From Caldimonas tepidiphila (GTDB lineage Bacteria; Pseudomonadota; Gammaproteobacteria; Burkholderiales; Burkholderiaceae_C), in the NCBI RefSeq assembly GCF_003569765.1, contig NZ_QXMG01000003.1:124001-188000 (forward strand): DNA of 64,000 bases, given 5' to 3'. This document shows, piece after piece, positions 53,002 through 63,000 of the stretch. Position 1 is the first letter of the stretch; each line of letters begins with the position of its first letter. The position numbers and the translations under genes were made by a program. The notes beneath the pieces are model-generated. The model was not told where the DNA came from. It saw only the letters and a list, made by a program, of their open reading frames with translations, and ran no database searches.

Positions 53002-54267
53002 ATGAGCGCCCTGCCCCCGACCCCGCTTCCGCTGCGCGTGCTGGTGGTTGACGACCAGCCGATGCAGCGCCTGGTCGTGCGCCGCACGCTGGCCAAGCTC
53101 GGGCACGAGGTGTCCGAGGCGGCCAGCGGCGAGGAGGCGCTCGCGCTGATGGGCCGCCAGGACATCGACCTCGTCGTGAGCGACTGGATCATGGACGGCA
53201 TGGACGGCATCGCGCTGTGCCGGGCGCTGCGCGAGCGCCCGGGCCGTTACGTCTACTTCATCCTGATGTCCTCGCGCGACACGCGCGAGGACTTGATCGA
53301 GGGCCTGGACGCCGGGGCCGACGACTTCCTGCGCAAGCCGGTCGACTTCGACGAGCTCGCGGTGCGCCTGCGCTCGGGCCAGCGGCTGCTCGAGCTTCAG
53401 GCCGGTCTCGAGGAGCGCAACCAGCAGCTCCAGGCGGCCTACCAGCAGATCGAGCGAGACGTGGACGCCGCCGGCGTGTTCCAGAAGAGCCTGCTGCCGC
53501 AGGAGACGCTCGGCGCGCCCGGCACGCGCTTCGCGTGGCTCTTCCTGCCCTCGCGCTTCGTGTCGGGCGACGCACTGAACTACTTTCGGCTCGACGAGCA
53601 CCGCATCGCCTTCTACAACTTCGACGTCGCCGGCCATGGCGTCGCCTCGGCGATGGTGGCGATGATCGTCACGCAGATGCTCAGCCCGCGCTTCTCGGGC
53701 GGCATCGTGCAGGACGCGCTCGCGGCGCAGCCCGGCGGCGCGGCCGCGACGCCGGCCGAGGTGGTGCGGCGGCTCAACGCCCGCCTCGTGCAGGCCGGCC
53801 TCGGCGCAAGCTACCTGACCTGCGTGTTCGGGCTGCTCGACCCGCGCAACGGTGAAGTGCGCCTCGTGCGCGCCGGCCACACGCTGCCCCTCGTCGTGCA
53901 CCGCGACGGCGCGGTGCGGGTGGTCGAGGAGGACGGGGACCTTCCGGTCGGCATGTTCGAGGACGTGCCTTACCGGGACATCGAGCTGACGCTGCCGCCG
54001 GGCTCGCGCCTGTGCATCTACTCCGACGGCGTCACCGAGTGCGAGAACCCGCAGGGCGTGCCGTACGGATTGCAGCGCCTGGTGGACTTCCTCACCGCCA
54101 CGGCCGCACTGCCCGCGGCGGAGCTGCCCCGGGCCTTCGAGGGCGAGATCCGCGCCTGGGCCGGCGGCGAGGGCATCGAATTCCAGGACGACATCTCGAT
54201 GCTGGTGCTCGAGCATGTCGACGGCGCCGACCCGCAGTCGGCCAACGAGAGGGAAAGCGGGACATGA
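53002..54267 (+). CDS. Response regulator-PP2C (RsbU/SpoIIE-type) phosphatase
   Basis: The 421-aa protein has a receiver domain (about 10-128) with RVLVVDDQPMQRLVV, phospho-acceptor Asp in LVVSDWIMDGMDG and conserved Lys in FLRKPVDF, a coiled-coil linker (about 130-155) and a SpoIIE-type PP2C phosphatase domain (about 170-415) with FYNFDVAGHGVASAMVA, YSDGVTE and FQDDISML metal-binding acids. It should dephosphorylate the STAS antagonist encoded next (ATGA overlap) when its receiver is phosphorylated. It is therefore the input step of a partner-switching module; the hybrid kinase 6 kb downstream is a possible phosphate source. Confidence 0.92.
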   Translation: MSALPPTPLPLRVLVVDDQPMQRLVVRRTLAKLGHEVSEAASGEEALALMGRQDIDLVVSDWIMDGMDGIALCRALRERPGRYVYFILMSSRDTREDLIEGLDAGADDFLRKPVDFDELAVRLRSGQRLLELQAGLEERNQQLQAAYQQIERDVDAAGVFQKSLLPQETLGAPGTRFAWLFLPSRFVSGDALNYFRLDEHRIAFYNFDVAGHGVASAMVAMIVTQMLSPRFSGGIVQDALAAQPGGAAATPAEVVRRLNARLVQAGLGASYLTCVFGLLDPRNGEVRLVRAGHTLPLVVHRDGAVRVVEEDGDLPVGMFEDVPYRDIELTLPPGSRLCIYSDGVTECENPQGVPYGLQRLVDFLTATAALPAAELPRAFEGEIRAWAGGEGIEFQDDISMLVLEHVDGADPQSANERESGT

Positions 54268-54596
54268 AGCTCGACGTACAACAGCGAGAGGGCGCCACCG
54301 TGGTGGACGTGCAGGCGCCGCGCCTCGACGCCGCGCAGGCCGCGGCCTTCAGGAACGCACTGCTCGACGTGGTCAAGGACGGCACCGTGTCGAAGCTGGT
54401 GCTCGACTTCGGCAAGGTGAAGATGATCGACTCCAGCGGCCTCGGCGCGCTCGTCTCGGTGCTCAAGAGCCTCAACGGCAAGGGTGCCATCCTCGTCGCG
54501 GGCGCCAACCCCTCCGTGCTCGGCGTGTTCAAGCTCACGCGGCTCGACCGCGTGTTCCCGATTCACGAAAGCGTGGACGCCGCCGTCACGGCCTGA
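54264..54596 (+). CDS. STAS-domain anti-sigma factor antagonist (RsbV-like)
   Basis: The 110-aa single STAS domain has TVVDVQAPRLDAAQAAAFRNALLD, LVLDFGKVKMIDSSGLGALVSVLKSL and VFKLTRLDRVFPIH. The Ser in IDSSGLG is the usual phosphorylation site that controls binding to the RsbW-like kinase. The ATG overlaps the phosphatase stop (ATGA), and the kinase starts 17 nt later, so phosphatase, antagonist and kinase are made together. Confidence 0.93.
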   Translation: MKLDVQQREGATVVDVQAPRLDAAQAAAFRNALLDVVKDGTVSKLVLDFGKVKMIDSSGLGALVSVLKSLNGKGAILVAGANPSVLGVFKLTRLDRVFPIHESVDAAVTA

Positions 54597-54613
54597 GCCG
54601 CCGCCCTAGCCGT

Positions 54614-55120
54614 ATGAACGCCCCGCAGGACGAGCCCACCGGTGCCGAGCCCGCACCGCAGCCGGGCGCGCAGGTGATCTACCGCGTCCGCGTCGCCGCG
54701 CGACTCGAGGATGTCTCGCGCGTCTGCGCCGAGGTGGCGGCGCTCGCCGCCGAACGCCTCGGGGAGGCCGCGGCCGGCGAGGTCGACCTGGGGCTGTCGG
54801 AGGCGCTGTCCAACATCGTTCGCCACGGCTATCCGCCCGGCTCTCCGGACGCGGATGTGCAGGTGGTCTGCGTCGACGCCGGCGACCGCTGGTGCCTGCG
54901 CGTCTTCGACCGCGGCCGGTCGATCCCGGAAGAACGGCTGCGGCCGAGCGAGGACGATCCCTTCGACTTCGACCCGGAGCGCCTCGACGCGCTGCCCGAG
55001 GGCGGCATGGGGCTTGCCCTGCTGATGGCGTCTTTCGACCAGGTCGAATACCAGGCCGGCACCGACGGGAATCTCCTCGTGCTGAGCAAGCGGATCGGGG
55101 ACGAGCCGGCCCGCCCCTAG
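54614..55120 (+). CDS. RsbW-like serine kinase/anti-sigma factor
   Basis: The 168-aa GHKL ATPase has an N-box with LGLSEALSNIVRHGYPPG (Glu and Asn for Mg-ATP), VFDRGRSIP and the glycine loop LPEGGMGLALLMASFDQVEY. These define RsbW/SpoIIAB-type kinases that phosphorylate the STAS partner and bind a sigma factor or another target. No sigma factor gene is in the window, so its target may lie elsewhere or may be a protein of this locus. It ends 34 nt before the glycosyltransferase, in one probable operon. Confidence 0.92.
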   Translation: MNAPQDEPTGAEPAPQPGAQVIYRVRVAARLEDVSRVCAEVAALAAERLGEAAAGEVDLGLSEALSNIVRHGYPPGSPDADVQVVCVDAGDRWCLRVFDRGRSIPEERLRPSEDDPFDFDPERLDALPEGGMGLALLMASFDQVEYQAGTDGNLLVLSKRIGDEPARP

Positions 55121-55154
55121 AGGCAAGAAGCCACCAAGACCGGAGACAAGGACC

Positions 55155-57008
55155 TTGCGTTTCTATTTCGAAGCCTTCGAGGACCGGCGCCCGCCGCCCC
55201 CGGTGCCGTATTCGCCGCTGATCGAGTCGCTCTGGCAGTTCTTCGTCGTGCTCGCGCTGGTGTTCGGCGCCCGCTACCTGTGGTGGCGCTGGACCGCCTC
55301 GCTCAACATGGACGCGCTGTGGCTGTCCATCCCGCTCGCCTTCGCGGAGACGATGTCCTACGTCGGCCTGGTGCTCTTCACGGTGAACCTCTGGAGCACG
55401 CGCGACCCCGAGCGCCGGCCCCCGCCCGCGACGATCAGCGAATGCGTGAACGAGCCGCTCGACCCCGACCGGCCGATCTCGGTGGACGTCTTCATCACCA
55501 CCTACAACGAGGAGGAGGAGCTGGTGCGGCTGTCGATCCGCGACGCCAAGGCGATGCGCTACCCGCACCCGATCGATGTGCGCATCCACGTGCTCGACGA
55601 CGGGCGCCGGCCGCTGATGCGCGAGATCGCCGGCCAGGAGGGGGTGAACTACATCACCCGCTCGAACAACGTCGGCTTCAAGGCCGGCAACCTGCGCAAC
55701 GGCATGGAGCAGACCAGCGGCGACTTCATCGTCATCTGCGACGCCGACACGCGCCTCTTCCCGACCTACCTGGAACACACGCTCGGCTACTTCCGCGACC
55801 TACAGATGGCCTGGGTGCAGACGCCGCAATGGTTCTACGACATCCCGCTCGGCAAGGACCTGCCCGACTGGCTGGCGCAGTACCTGGGCCGGCCCGGGCG
55901 CTGGCTCGGGCGGGGCATCGAGAAGGTGTTCGGGCCGATGCCGATCGGGCGCGACCCCTTCGCGAACGACCCGAAGATGTTCTACGACGTGATCCTGCGC
56001 CGCCGCAACTCGGCCAACGCGGCCTTCTGCTGCGGCGCGGCCTCGATCCACCGGCGCGAGGCGGTGATGCAGGCGGCGCTGCGCGCCTACGGCATGTCGA
56101 TCGAGTCGCAGGTCGGCAGGCTGTCGAGGAAGATCCCGGATGCGGAGATGAAGCGCGACTTCGAGGACGCGGTGCGCGGCCAGCTCGCGCTCGAGACCGA
56201 GTTCACGCCCTACAAGTTCCACGTCTCCGAGGACATCTACACCTCGATCGTGCTGCACAACGACCCCGACCAGCGCTGGAAGTCGGTGCTGCACCCGCAG
56301 GTCGAGTCGAAGATGCTGTCGCCGCAGGACCTGCTCGCCTGGGCCACGCAGCGCTTCAAGTACGCCGGCGGCACGATCGACATCGCGCTGCGCGACAACC
56401 CGCTCTTCAAGGGCCGCATGTCGCTGCGCCAGCGGCTGATGTACCTCAGCACCTTCTGGTCCTACCTCGGCGGCGTCTGGAACCTGATCTTCCTGTCGGC
56501 ACCGATCATCACGCTCTTCACCGGCATCTCGCCCGTGGTGGCCTACTCGATGGACTTCTACGTCCACTTCCTGCCCTTCGTGCTGCTCAACGAGCTGGCC
56601 TTCATGTTCGGCACCTGGGGCATCGCGGCCTGGGAGGGCAAGGCGTCCTACCTGTCCTTCTTCTCGATCAACCTGCGCGCGCTGTGGACTGTGCTCAAGG
56701 GCGAGAAGATCAAGTTCCCGGTCACGCCGAAGACGCGGCAGGAGGGCAACTACCTGCACATGGTCTGGCCGCAGATCGCGGTGGTCGTGCTGACCGTGCT
56801 CGGCCTCGTGGTGGCCGCGGTGCGCGTGTTCGCGTTCGGCGCGACGCACGAGCTGCCGGTGCTGATCGTCATCTCCGTCTGGAGCGTCTACAACATCGCC
56901 GCGATGCTGCCGATGATCCGCGCCGCGGTCTGGAAGCCCGACGACGATCCGTCGCAACCGCTGGACGAGGCGGTCGAGCGGCCCTCGGCTCCGGTCCGTG
57001 GCTTCTGA
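55155..57008 (+). CDS. Family 2 glycosyltransferase, cellulose-synthase-like
   Basis: The 617-aa inner-membrane protein has two N-terminal helices (about 25-45 and 53-77), a cytoplasmic GT2 domain (about 100-390) and four C-terminal helices (about 445-560). Catalytic features: VFITTYNEEEELV, Asp in VLDDGRRPL, DADTRLFP (DxD), FHVSEDIYTS (TED-like base) and QRFKYAGG in the Q-x-x-R-W position. This is the D,D,D,Q-x-x-R-W set of processive beta-glycan synthases. No PilZ domain is seen, unlike BcsA. The start is TTG 55155 after GGAGACAAGG. It follows the anti-sigma kinase by 34 nt and precedes two DUF3131 proteins. The polymer is unknown; UDP-glucose supply by GalU suggests a glucan. Confidence 0.9.
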   Translation: MRFYFEAFEDRRPPPPVPYSPLIESLWQFFVVLALVFGARYLWWRWTASLNMDALWLSIPLAFAETMSYVGLVLFTVNLWSTRDPERRPPPATISECVNEPLDPDRPISVDVFITTYNEEEELVRLSIRDAKAMRYPHPIDVRIHVLDDGRRPLMREIAGQEGVNYITRSNNVGFKAGNLRNGMEQTSGDFIVICDADTRLFPTYLEHTLGYFRDLQMAWVQTPQWFYDIPLGKDLPDWLAQYLGRPGRWLGRGIEKVFGPMPIGRDPFANDPKMFYDVILRRRNSANAAFCCGAASIHRREAVMQAALRAYGMSIESQVGRLSRKIPDAEMKRDFEDAVRGQLALETEFTPYKFHVSEDIYTSIVLHNDPDQRWKSVLHPQVESKMLSPQDLLAWATQRFKYAGGTIDIALRDNPLFKGRMSLRQRLMYLSTFWSYLGGVWNLIFLSAPIITLFTGISPVVAYSMDFYVHFLPFVLLNELAFMFGTWGIAAWEGKASYLSFFSINLRALWTVLKGEKIKFPVTPKTRQEGNYLHMVWPQIAVVVLTVLGLVVAAVRVFAFGATHELPVLIVISVWSVYNIAAMLPMIRAAVWKPDDDPSQPLDEAVERPSAPVRGF

Positions 57009-57025
57009 ACAAGGGAGGGAGAGGA

Positions 57026-58348
57026 ATGAGCTTCCGACGCAACCTGGTCCACGCGCGCAGCTACATCGTCACGATCCTCGCGCTGGTGGTCGCCTTCGGC
57101 GCGGTGATCTGGATGGAGACGCGCAACGGCTGGGCGCAACCGGGCGCCGTCGCGGCGGATCTGCCCGCCACGGTCGACACGAAGGCGATACGCACCGGCA
57201 CCCGGCCCCTCAACGAGCAGGAACAGGCCTGGGCGCGCATCGCGTGGAGCTACTTCCAGCGCAACGTCGATGCGCAGACCGGCCTCGCCTCCTCGGTCGC
57301 GGACTACCCCTCGGCGACGATGTGGGACACCGGCTCCTACCTGATGGCGGTGCTGGCGGCGCGGCGCCTGGGCCTGATCGAGCAGCCGGAGTTCGACGCG
57401 CGCATCTCGCGCGCACTCGCCTCGCTGCAGAAGATGCCGCTCTTCGAGGGGAGGCTGCCGAACAAGGCCTACAACACCAGCACGCTGGCAATGACCGACT
57501 ACGCCAACCAGCCCTCGGAGCGCGGCATCGGCTGGTCGGTGATCGACCTCGGGCGGCTGCTCGCGCCCTTCAACGTGCTGGTGTGGCAGCACCCGCAGCA
57601 CACCCCAGCGGTGCGGGCCGTGATCGCCCGCTGGGACACCGCCGCGATGATGTCCCGGGGCGAGCTGATGGGCGCGCGCGTCAACCCCGACGGCAACACC
57701 GAGCTCGTGCAGGAAGGCCGTCTCGGCTACGAGCAGTACGCGGCGCGCGCTTTCTCGCTGATGGGGCTGGACGTCACCGCGGCCGGCAGCTACACGCGCA
57801 ACCTCGCCTGGGCCGAGGTCGAGGACGTGCGCATCGCGCACGACCGGCGCAGCGAGCGCGAGTACGGCGCGCACAACTACGTGCTCAGCGAGCCCTACGT
57901 GCTCGACGGCCTGGAGTTCGGCTGGGACCACTACTCGCGCGAGCTGGGCTGGCGGCTGCTGCAGGCGCAGCAGCGGCGCTTCGAGCGCACCGGGCAGCTC
58001 ACCGCGGTGACCGAGGACCACCTCGACCAGAAGCCCTACTTCGCCTACAACAGCGTGTTCGCCAACGACCGCGCCTGGTACACGCTCTCCGACACCGGCG
58101 AGGACCTGGGCGCGCTGCGCACGCTGAGCGTGAAGGCCTCCTTCGGCTGGTGGGCGCTCTACGACACCGACTACACGCGCCGCCTCGTCGCGGCGGTCGC
58201 CCCGCTGCACGACCCGCAGCAGGGCTGGTACGCCGGGCTCTACGAGCAGACCAAGCAGCCCAACAAGGTGCTGACCGCCAACACCAACGCGGTGGTGCTG
58301 GAGAGCCTGGCCTACATCGCAGGCGGCCGCTTCGTGAACTACCGATGA
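57026..58348 (+). CDS. DUF3131 protein, membrane-anchored
   Basis: The 440-aa protein has a single N-terminal membrane segment (about 12-32, SYIVTILALVVAFGAVIWM) and an exported DUF3131 domain (about 65-430): ARIAWSYFQRNVDAQTGLAS, ATMWDTGSYLMAVLAARRLG, IGWSVIDLGRLLAP, NTELVQEGRLGYEQYAARAF and LTANTNAVVLESLAYI. Paired helices and conserved Trp, Asp and Glu suit an alpha/alpha-barrel glycosidase-like fold, so a periplasmic glycan-processing role is inferred; the family has no settled activity that I know of. Ribosome site GGGAGGGAGAGG. It follows the glycosyltransferase by 17 nt and is paralogous to the next gene. Confidence 0.87.
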   Translation: MSFRRNLVHARSYIVTILALVVAFGAVIWMETRNGWAQPGAVAADLPATVDTKAIRTGTRPLNEQEQAWARIAWSYFQRNVDAQTGLASSVADYPSATMWDTGSYLMAVLAARRLGLIEQPEFDARISRALASLQKMPLFEGRLPNKAYNTSTLAMTDYANQPSERGIGWSVIDLGRLLAPFNVLVWQHPQHTPAVRAVIARWDTAAMMSRGELMGARVNPDGNTELVQEGRLGYEQYAARAFSLMGLDVTAAGSYTRNLAWAEVEDVRIAHDRRSEREYGAHNYVLSEPYVLDGLEFGWDHYSRELGWRLLQAQQRRFERTGQLTAVTEDHLDQKPYFAYNSVFANDRAWYTLSDTGEDLGALRTLSVKASFGWWALYDTDYTRRLVAAVAPLHDPQQGWYAGLYEQTKQPNKVLTANTNAVVLESLAYIAGGRFVNYR

Positions 58349-58392
58349 GAAAGGGACTCGCCCGCACACCGGGCGCGCCCGAGGACATGCCG

Positions 58393-59985
58393 ATGAAGAC
58401 CTTGAAGGAACCACTCGCGGGCCTGGGCGGGCGGCTGCGGCGGCTGCCGGGGCTGCTGGCGCTCGCCGCCACGATGGCGCTGGCCGGATGCGGCATCGTC
58501 GCGCAGCAAGCGAGCGACGCCAGGCACCACCAGGTGGCGGCCGAGGTGTCGTCGCCGCGCCGCGGCGCGCTCACCGAGCGCGAGATGGAGATGGCGCGCA
58601 TCGCGTGGACCTACTTCGAGAACAACTTCCAGCCGAAGACCGGGTTCGTCAACGCGGTGCAGAACTACCCCTCGACGACGATGTGGGACACCGCGTCCTA
58701 CATGGCGGCGCTGCTCGCCGCGCGCGAGCTCGGCCTGATCGACAAGGACAAGTACGACACCCGGCTGCGGCTGCTGCTCGGCACGCTGCTGAAGCTGGAT
58801 CTCTTCCGCGGCGAGATGCCCAACAAGGTCTACGACACGCAGACCGCCGCGAAGGTGGACTACACCAACAAGCCGGGCGAGATCGGCTTCTCGGCGATCG
58901 ACCTCGGCCGGCTCTTCATCTGGCTGAAGATCACCAAGGAGCGCTTTCCCGAGCACTCCGACGCGATCGACCGCTTCATGCTGCGGCTGGACTTCCGCCG
59001 CGTGCTCGACCGCAACGGCACGATGTTCGGTGCGATGCTCGACAAGGAGGGCAAGGTCCAGTACGTGCAGGAGGGCCGGCTCGGCTACGAGGAGTACGCC
59101 GCCAAGGGCTTCGAGCTCTGGGGCTTCAACGCGGCGCAGGCGCTCGCGCCCGAGCCCTTCGACACGATCCAGGTCTACGGCGTGGCCCTGCCCTACGACA
59201 CGCGCGATCCGCGCCGCTTCTCGCAGCACAACTACGTCGTCGCCGAGAGCTACGTGCTCGACGCGCTGGAGATGAACTGGGACCAGGCCCTGGACCGCCG
59301 CGACGACGACCGCCACCACTCGCAGTGCTGGATGGCCGACTTCGGCCACCGGGTCTACCGCGTGCAGGAGATGCGCCATCAGGTCACCGGCATCCTGACC
59401 GCCCGCACCGAGCATCAGCTCGACCGCGCGCCCTACTTCGTCTACGACACCATCTACTCCGACGGCTACCCCTGGAACACCATCACCGACACCGGCAAGT
59501 ACGTGCCCGAGGTTGCGGCGGTGGCGCTCAAGGCGGCGCTCGGCATGTGGGTGCTGTGGGAGACGCCCTACACCGACCTGCTGTTCGACGCGATCTCCTC
59601 GGCCCACGACCCGAAGAAGGGCTTCTTCGAGGGCCTCTACGAGAACGGCTCCGGCCCGATCCGGGAGCACACCGCCAACAACAACGGCATCATGCTCGAG
59701 GCCCTGCTCTACAAGGTGCAGGGGAAGCTTCTGAAGTGGGGCGAGCGCGACGGCGGCCTCTGGGAGGCGATCGGCGCCGACCCGTTTGCCGAGAACGTGA
59801 AGGGCGTGCCGCGCTTCGTGCGTGCATCGCTGGTGAAGACGCCGACGCCGAGCGTGCGGCCCAACGACCCCGGCCGCCTGTGGCGCGCGAGCCAGGCGGG
59901 CCCCGCTGCGCCGAGTTGTGGACGCTGCTCCTGCGCCAACGAGCCGTTCGACTACTCCCCCGGCTGGCGCGTCCAGCCCCGCTGA
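58393..59985 (+). CDS. DUF3131 lipoprotein
   Basis: The 530-aa product has a lipobox (ATMALAGC, Cys at about 33) and a DUF3131 domain clearly paralogous to the preceding protein: ARIAWTYFENNFQPKTGFVN, TTMWDTASYMAALLAARELG, IGFSAIDLGRLF and VQEGRLGYEEYAAKGFELWG. It is longer at the C-terminus, ending with a Cys-x-x-Cys-x-Cys cluster (CGRCSC) near residue 510. I chose ATG 58393, which has GAGGA 8 nt upstream; ATG 58345 overlaps the previous stop (ATGA) and would add 16 residues. Lipid anchoring suggests it acts on the growing glycan in the periplasm while the paralogue stays at the inner membrane. Confidence 0.86.
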   Translation: MKTLKEPLAGLGGRLRRLPGLLALAATMALAGCGIVAQQASDARHHQVAAEVSSPRRGALTEREMEMARIAWTYFENNFQPKTGFVNAVQNYPSTTMWDTASYMAALLAARELGLIDKDKYDTRLRLLLGTLLKLDLFRGEMPNKVYDTQTAAKVDYTNKPGEIGFSAIDLGRLFIWLKITKERFPEHSDAIDRFMLRLDFRRVLDRNGTMFGAMLDKEGKVQYVQEGRLGYEEYAAKGFELWGFNAAQALAPEPFDTIQVYGVALPYDTRDPRRFSQHNYVVAESYVLDALEMNWDQALDRRDDDRHHSQCWMADFGHRVYRVQEMRHQVTGILTARTEHQLDRAPYFVYDTIYSDGYPWNTITDTGKYVPEVAAVALKAALGMWVLWETPYTDLLFDAISSAHDPKKGFFEGLYENGSGPIREHTANNNGIMLEALLYKVQGKLLKWGERDGGLWEAIGADPFAENVKGVPRFVRASLVKTPTPSVRPNDPGRLWRASQAGPAAPSCGRCSCANEPFDYSPGWRVQPR

Positions 59986-60004
59986 GCCCTTGCAAGCCGC
60001 AGCG

Positions 60005-63000
60005 ATGGACCAGGAGCGGCCCCCGTCCCCGCCCCGCTCGACCTGGGTCCTGCCGGCCGCGGTGCTGCTGGCGAGCCTCGGGCTCACCGGCTCGGGCGTC
60101 TACATGCTCGACCGCTCGATCGAGACGGCGGCCCAGGTGCGCTTCAGCCGCCAGCTCGACCGGGTCGAGCGCGAGATCCAGCAGCGCTTCCGCCAGCCGG
60201 TGCACGCCGTCAACAGCCTCAGGAGCGTGCTCACGGCCTTCCCCGAGCCCGGACCCGACGTGCTGCGCACCTACGTGGAGGCCCGCGACCTCCCGGGCGA
60301 GTTTCCCGGCCTGCGCGGCCTCGGCTTCGGCCAGCGCGTGCTGCGCGAGGACCTCGAGCGCTTCGTCGCCGCGGAGCGCAGCGCCGGGCGCAGCGGCTTC
60401 CAGGTGCGCACGAGCGGCAAGGCCCCCGACCTCTACGTGCTGAAGTTCATCGAGCCGATCGAGCAGAACCGGGCCGCCTGGGGCTTCGACATCGGCTCCG
60501 AGGCGGTGCGCCGCGCGGCGATCGAGCGCGCGGCCCTGACCGGCGAGCCGACGCTCACCGCCCGCATCACGCTGGTGCAGGACGACCGGCAGGGCGCGGG
60601 CTTCATGTACATGGCGCCCGTCTATCGCGGGGGAGATCTTCCGGAGCCGGCCGGGCGGCGCCTGAGCGAGCTCGCCGGCCTCGTCGTTGCGCCGATCGTG
60701 GTGCGCGAGCTGCTCGCGGGAATCGCGGAGGTCGCCGACGAGCAGCTCGACATCGCGCTCTACGACGGGCCTGCCACCGACCCCGCCCGCCTCGTCTACG
60801 AGTTGCACGAGACGCAGGCGGACCGGCCGCATGCGCTGCCGTCCCGGGATCCGCTGTTCGAGGCCGAGCGCGGCATGACGATCGGGGGCCGCACCCTGAC
60901 GCTGCGCGCGCTGAGCACGCCCGCCTTCGAGACCGAGATCGACCGCGGCCTTCAGGTGGCCCTGGGCGTCGCGGGAGTCCTGCTCAGCGGCCTGCTGGCC
61001 CTGTCGGCCTGGCTGCTCGCGGTCGGCCGCGCCCGCGCCGAGACGCTGGCGCGGGAGATGACGGCCGACCTGCGCCGCCTCGCGAAGGTGGTGCAGCACA
61101 CCTCGAACGCCGTCTTCATCACCGACGCCGAGCGGCGCATCACCTGGGTCAACCGGGGCTTCGAGCGGATCTTCGGCTACCGCCATGCGGAGGCGCTGGG
61201 GCACACGCCGGGCGAGCTGCTCGACAGCGATCGCACCGACCCGGCCGAGCTGCAGCGCATCCGCGAGGCCCAGCAGCGCGGCGAGCCCTACCAGGGCGAG
61301 CTGCTCCAGCGCGGCAAGGACGGGCGAGACGCCTGGATCGACGTGGAGCTCCAGCCGCTGCACGGCGAGCGCGGCGAGCTCACTGGCTTCATGGCGATCG
61401 AGTCGGACATCACCGCGCAGAAGGACGCTCAGACGCGGCTGCAGGCGGCCTTGCGCGAGACCCAGGCGCTGCTGCGCACGATCGACCTGCACGCAATCGT
61501 CTCGGTGGCCGACCGCTCGGGCCGCATCGTCGACGTCAACGAGGCCTTCGTGCGCACGAGCGGCTACCCGCGCGAGGAACTGCTCGGGCAGGATCACCGC
61601 ATCCTCGACTCGGGCGTGCACCTGCCGGCCTTCTGGGCCGAGATGCGCGACACCATCGGCTCGGGTCGGCCCTGGCGCGGCGAAATCTGCAACCGCGCCC
61701 GCGACGGCTCGCTCTACTGGGTGAGCTGCGTCGTCGCGCCCTTCGTCGGCCTGGACGGCACGATCGAGAAGTACGTGTCGATCTGCACCGACGTCACCGA
61801 GAGCCGGCTCGCGCACGAACGCCTGAGCGCGATGACGGCGCGCCTGGAGCTCGCGATCGAGGGCAGCAACGACGGGCTGTGGGACTGGATGGACGTGCGC
61901 TCGGAGGAGGCCTGGTGGTCGCCGACCTTCTACGAGCTGCTCGGCTACCGGCCGGGTGAGGTGCCGGCGAGCATCGACACCTTCCGCTCGCTGCTGCACC
62001 CGCAGCACCGCGAGCGCGTGACGGCGGCCCTCGATCAGGCGCTGCGCGGCGGACCGGCCTTCGACACCGAGGCGCCCTTGCGCAGCAAGTCGGGCGAGTG
62101 GCGCTGGTTCCGCGGACGGGCCAAGGTGTACTTCGACGCCGCGGGCAAGGCGCAGCGCATGGCGGGCTCGCTGCAGGACATCCACGACCGCAAGCAGGCC
62201 GAGGCGGCGCTGTCGCGCACCACCGCGCAGCTGCGCTCGGTGCTCGACGCTGCTTCCGAGGTCTCGGTCATCGCGACCGGGCTGGACGGATCGGTCACGG
62301 TCTTCAACCGCGGCGCCGAGCAGCTGCTCGGCTGGGAGGCCGGCGAGATCGTCGGGCGCCACACCCTCGCGAAGTTCCACGACCCGCAGGAGCTGGAGCA
62401 GCGCCGCGCCGAGCTGTCGGCGGAACTCGGCCGCGCGGTGGAGGCGGCGGAGGTGTTCGCCGAGGAGGCCCGCCTCGCCCGCCCCCGCGAGTGGAGCTAC
62501 GTGCGCCGCGACGGCAGCCGTGTCAGTGTCTCGCTCGTCATCACCGAGATGCGCGCCGACGACGGCGAGACAATCGGGCGCCTGAGCCTCGCGCAGGACA
62601 TCACGCTGCGCAAGGAGCACGAGGCCTCGCTGCGCGAGGCGCGCGCGCGCGCCGAGCAGGCCAACGTCGCCAAGAGCCAGTTCCTCGCCAACATGAGCCA
62701 CGAGATCCGCACGCCGATGAACGCGATCATCGGCATGACCGACCTCGCGCTCGAGGGCGAGCTCAACGCCGACCAGCGCGAGTTGCTCACCGTGGTGAAG
62801 GACTCGGCCCGCTCGCTGCTCAACCTGGTCAACGACATCCTCGACTTCTCGAAGGTCGAGGCCGGGCACCTGGAGTTCGAGCACGTCGGCTTCGACCTGC
62901 TCGAACTCGTCGCCGCGACGACGCGCACGCTCGACGAGCGCGCGCGCGGCAAGGGCCTGGCGCTGGACTGGATCATTGCGCCGGGCGTGCCGCGCCGGGT

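Noticed and set aside
55155..57008. Bacterial cellulose synthase BcsA
   Set aside because: The catalytic set is similar, but there is no PilZ domain and no bcsB, bcsZ or bcsC nearby, and the neighbours are DUF3131 and partner-switching genes.
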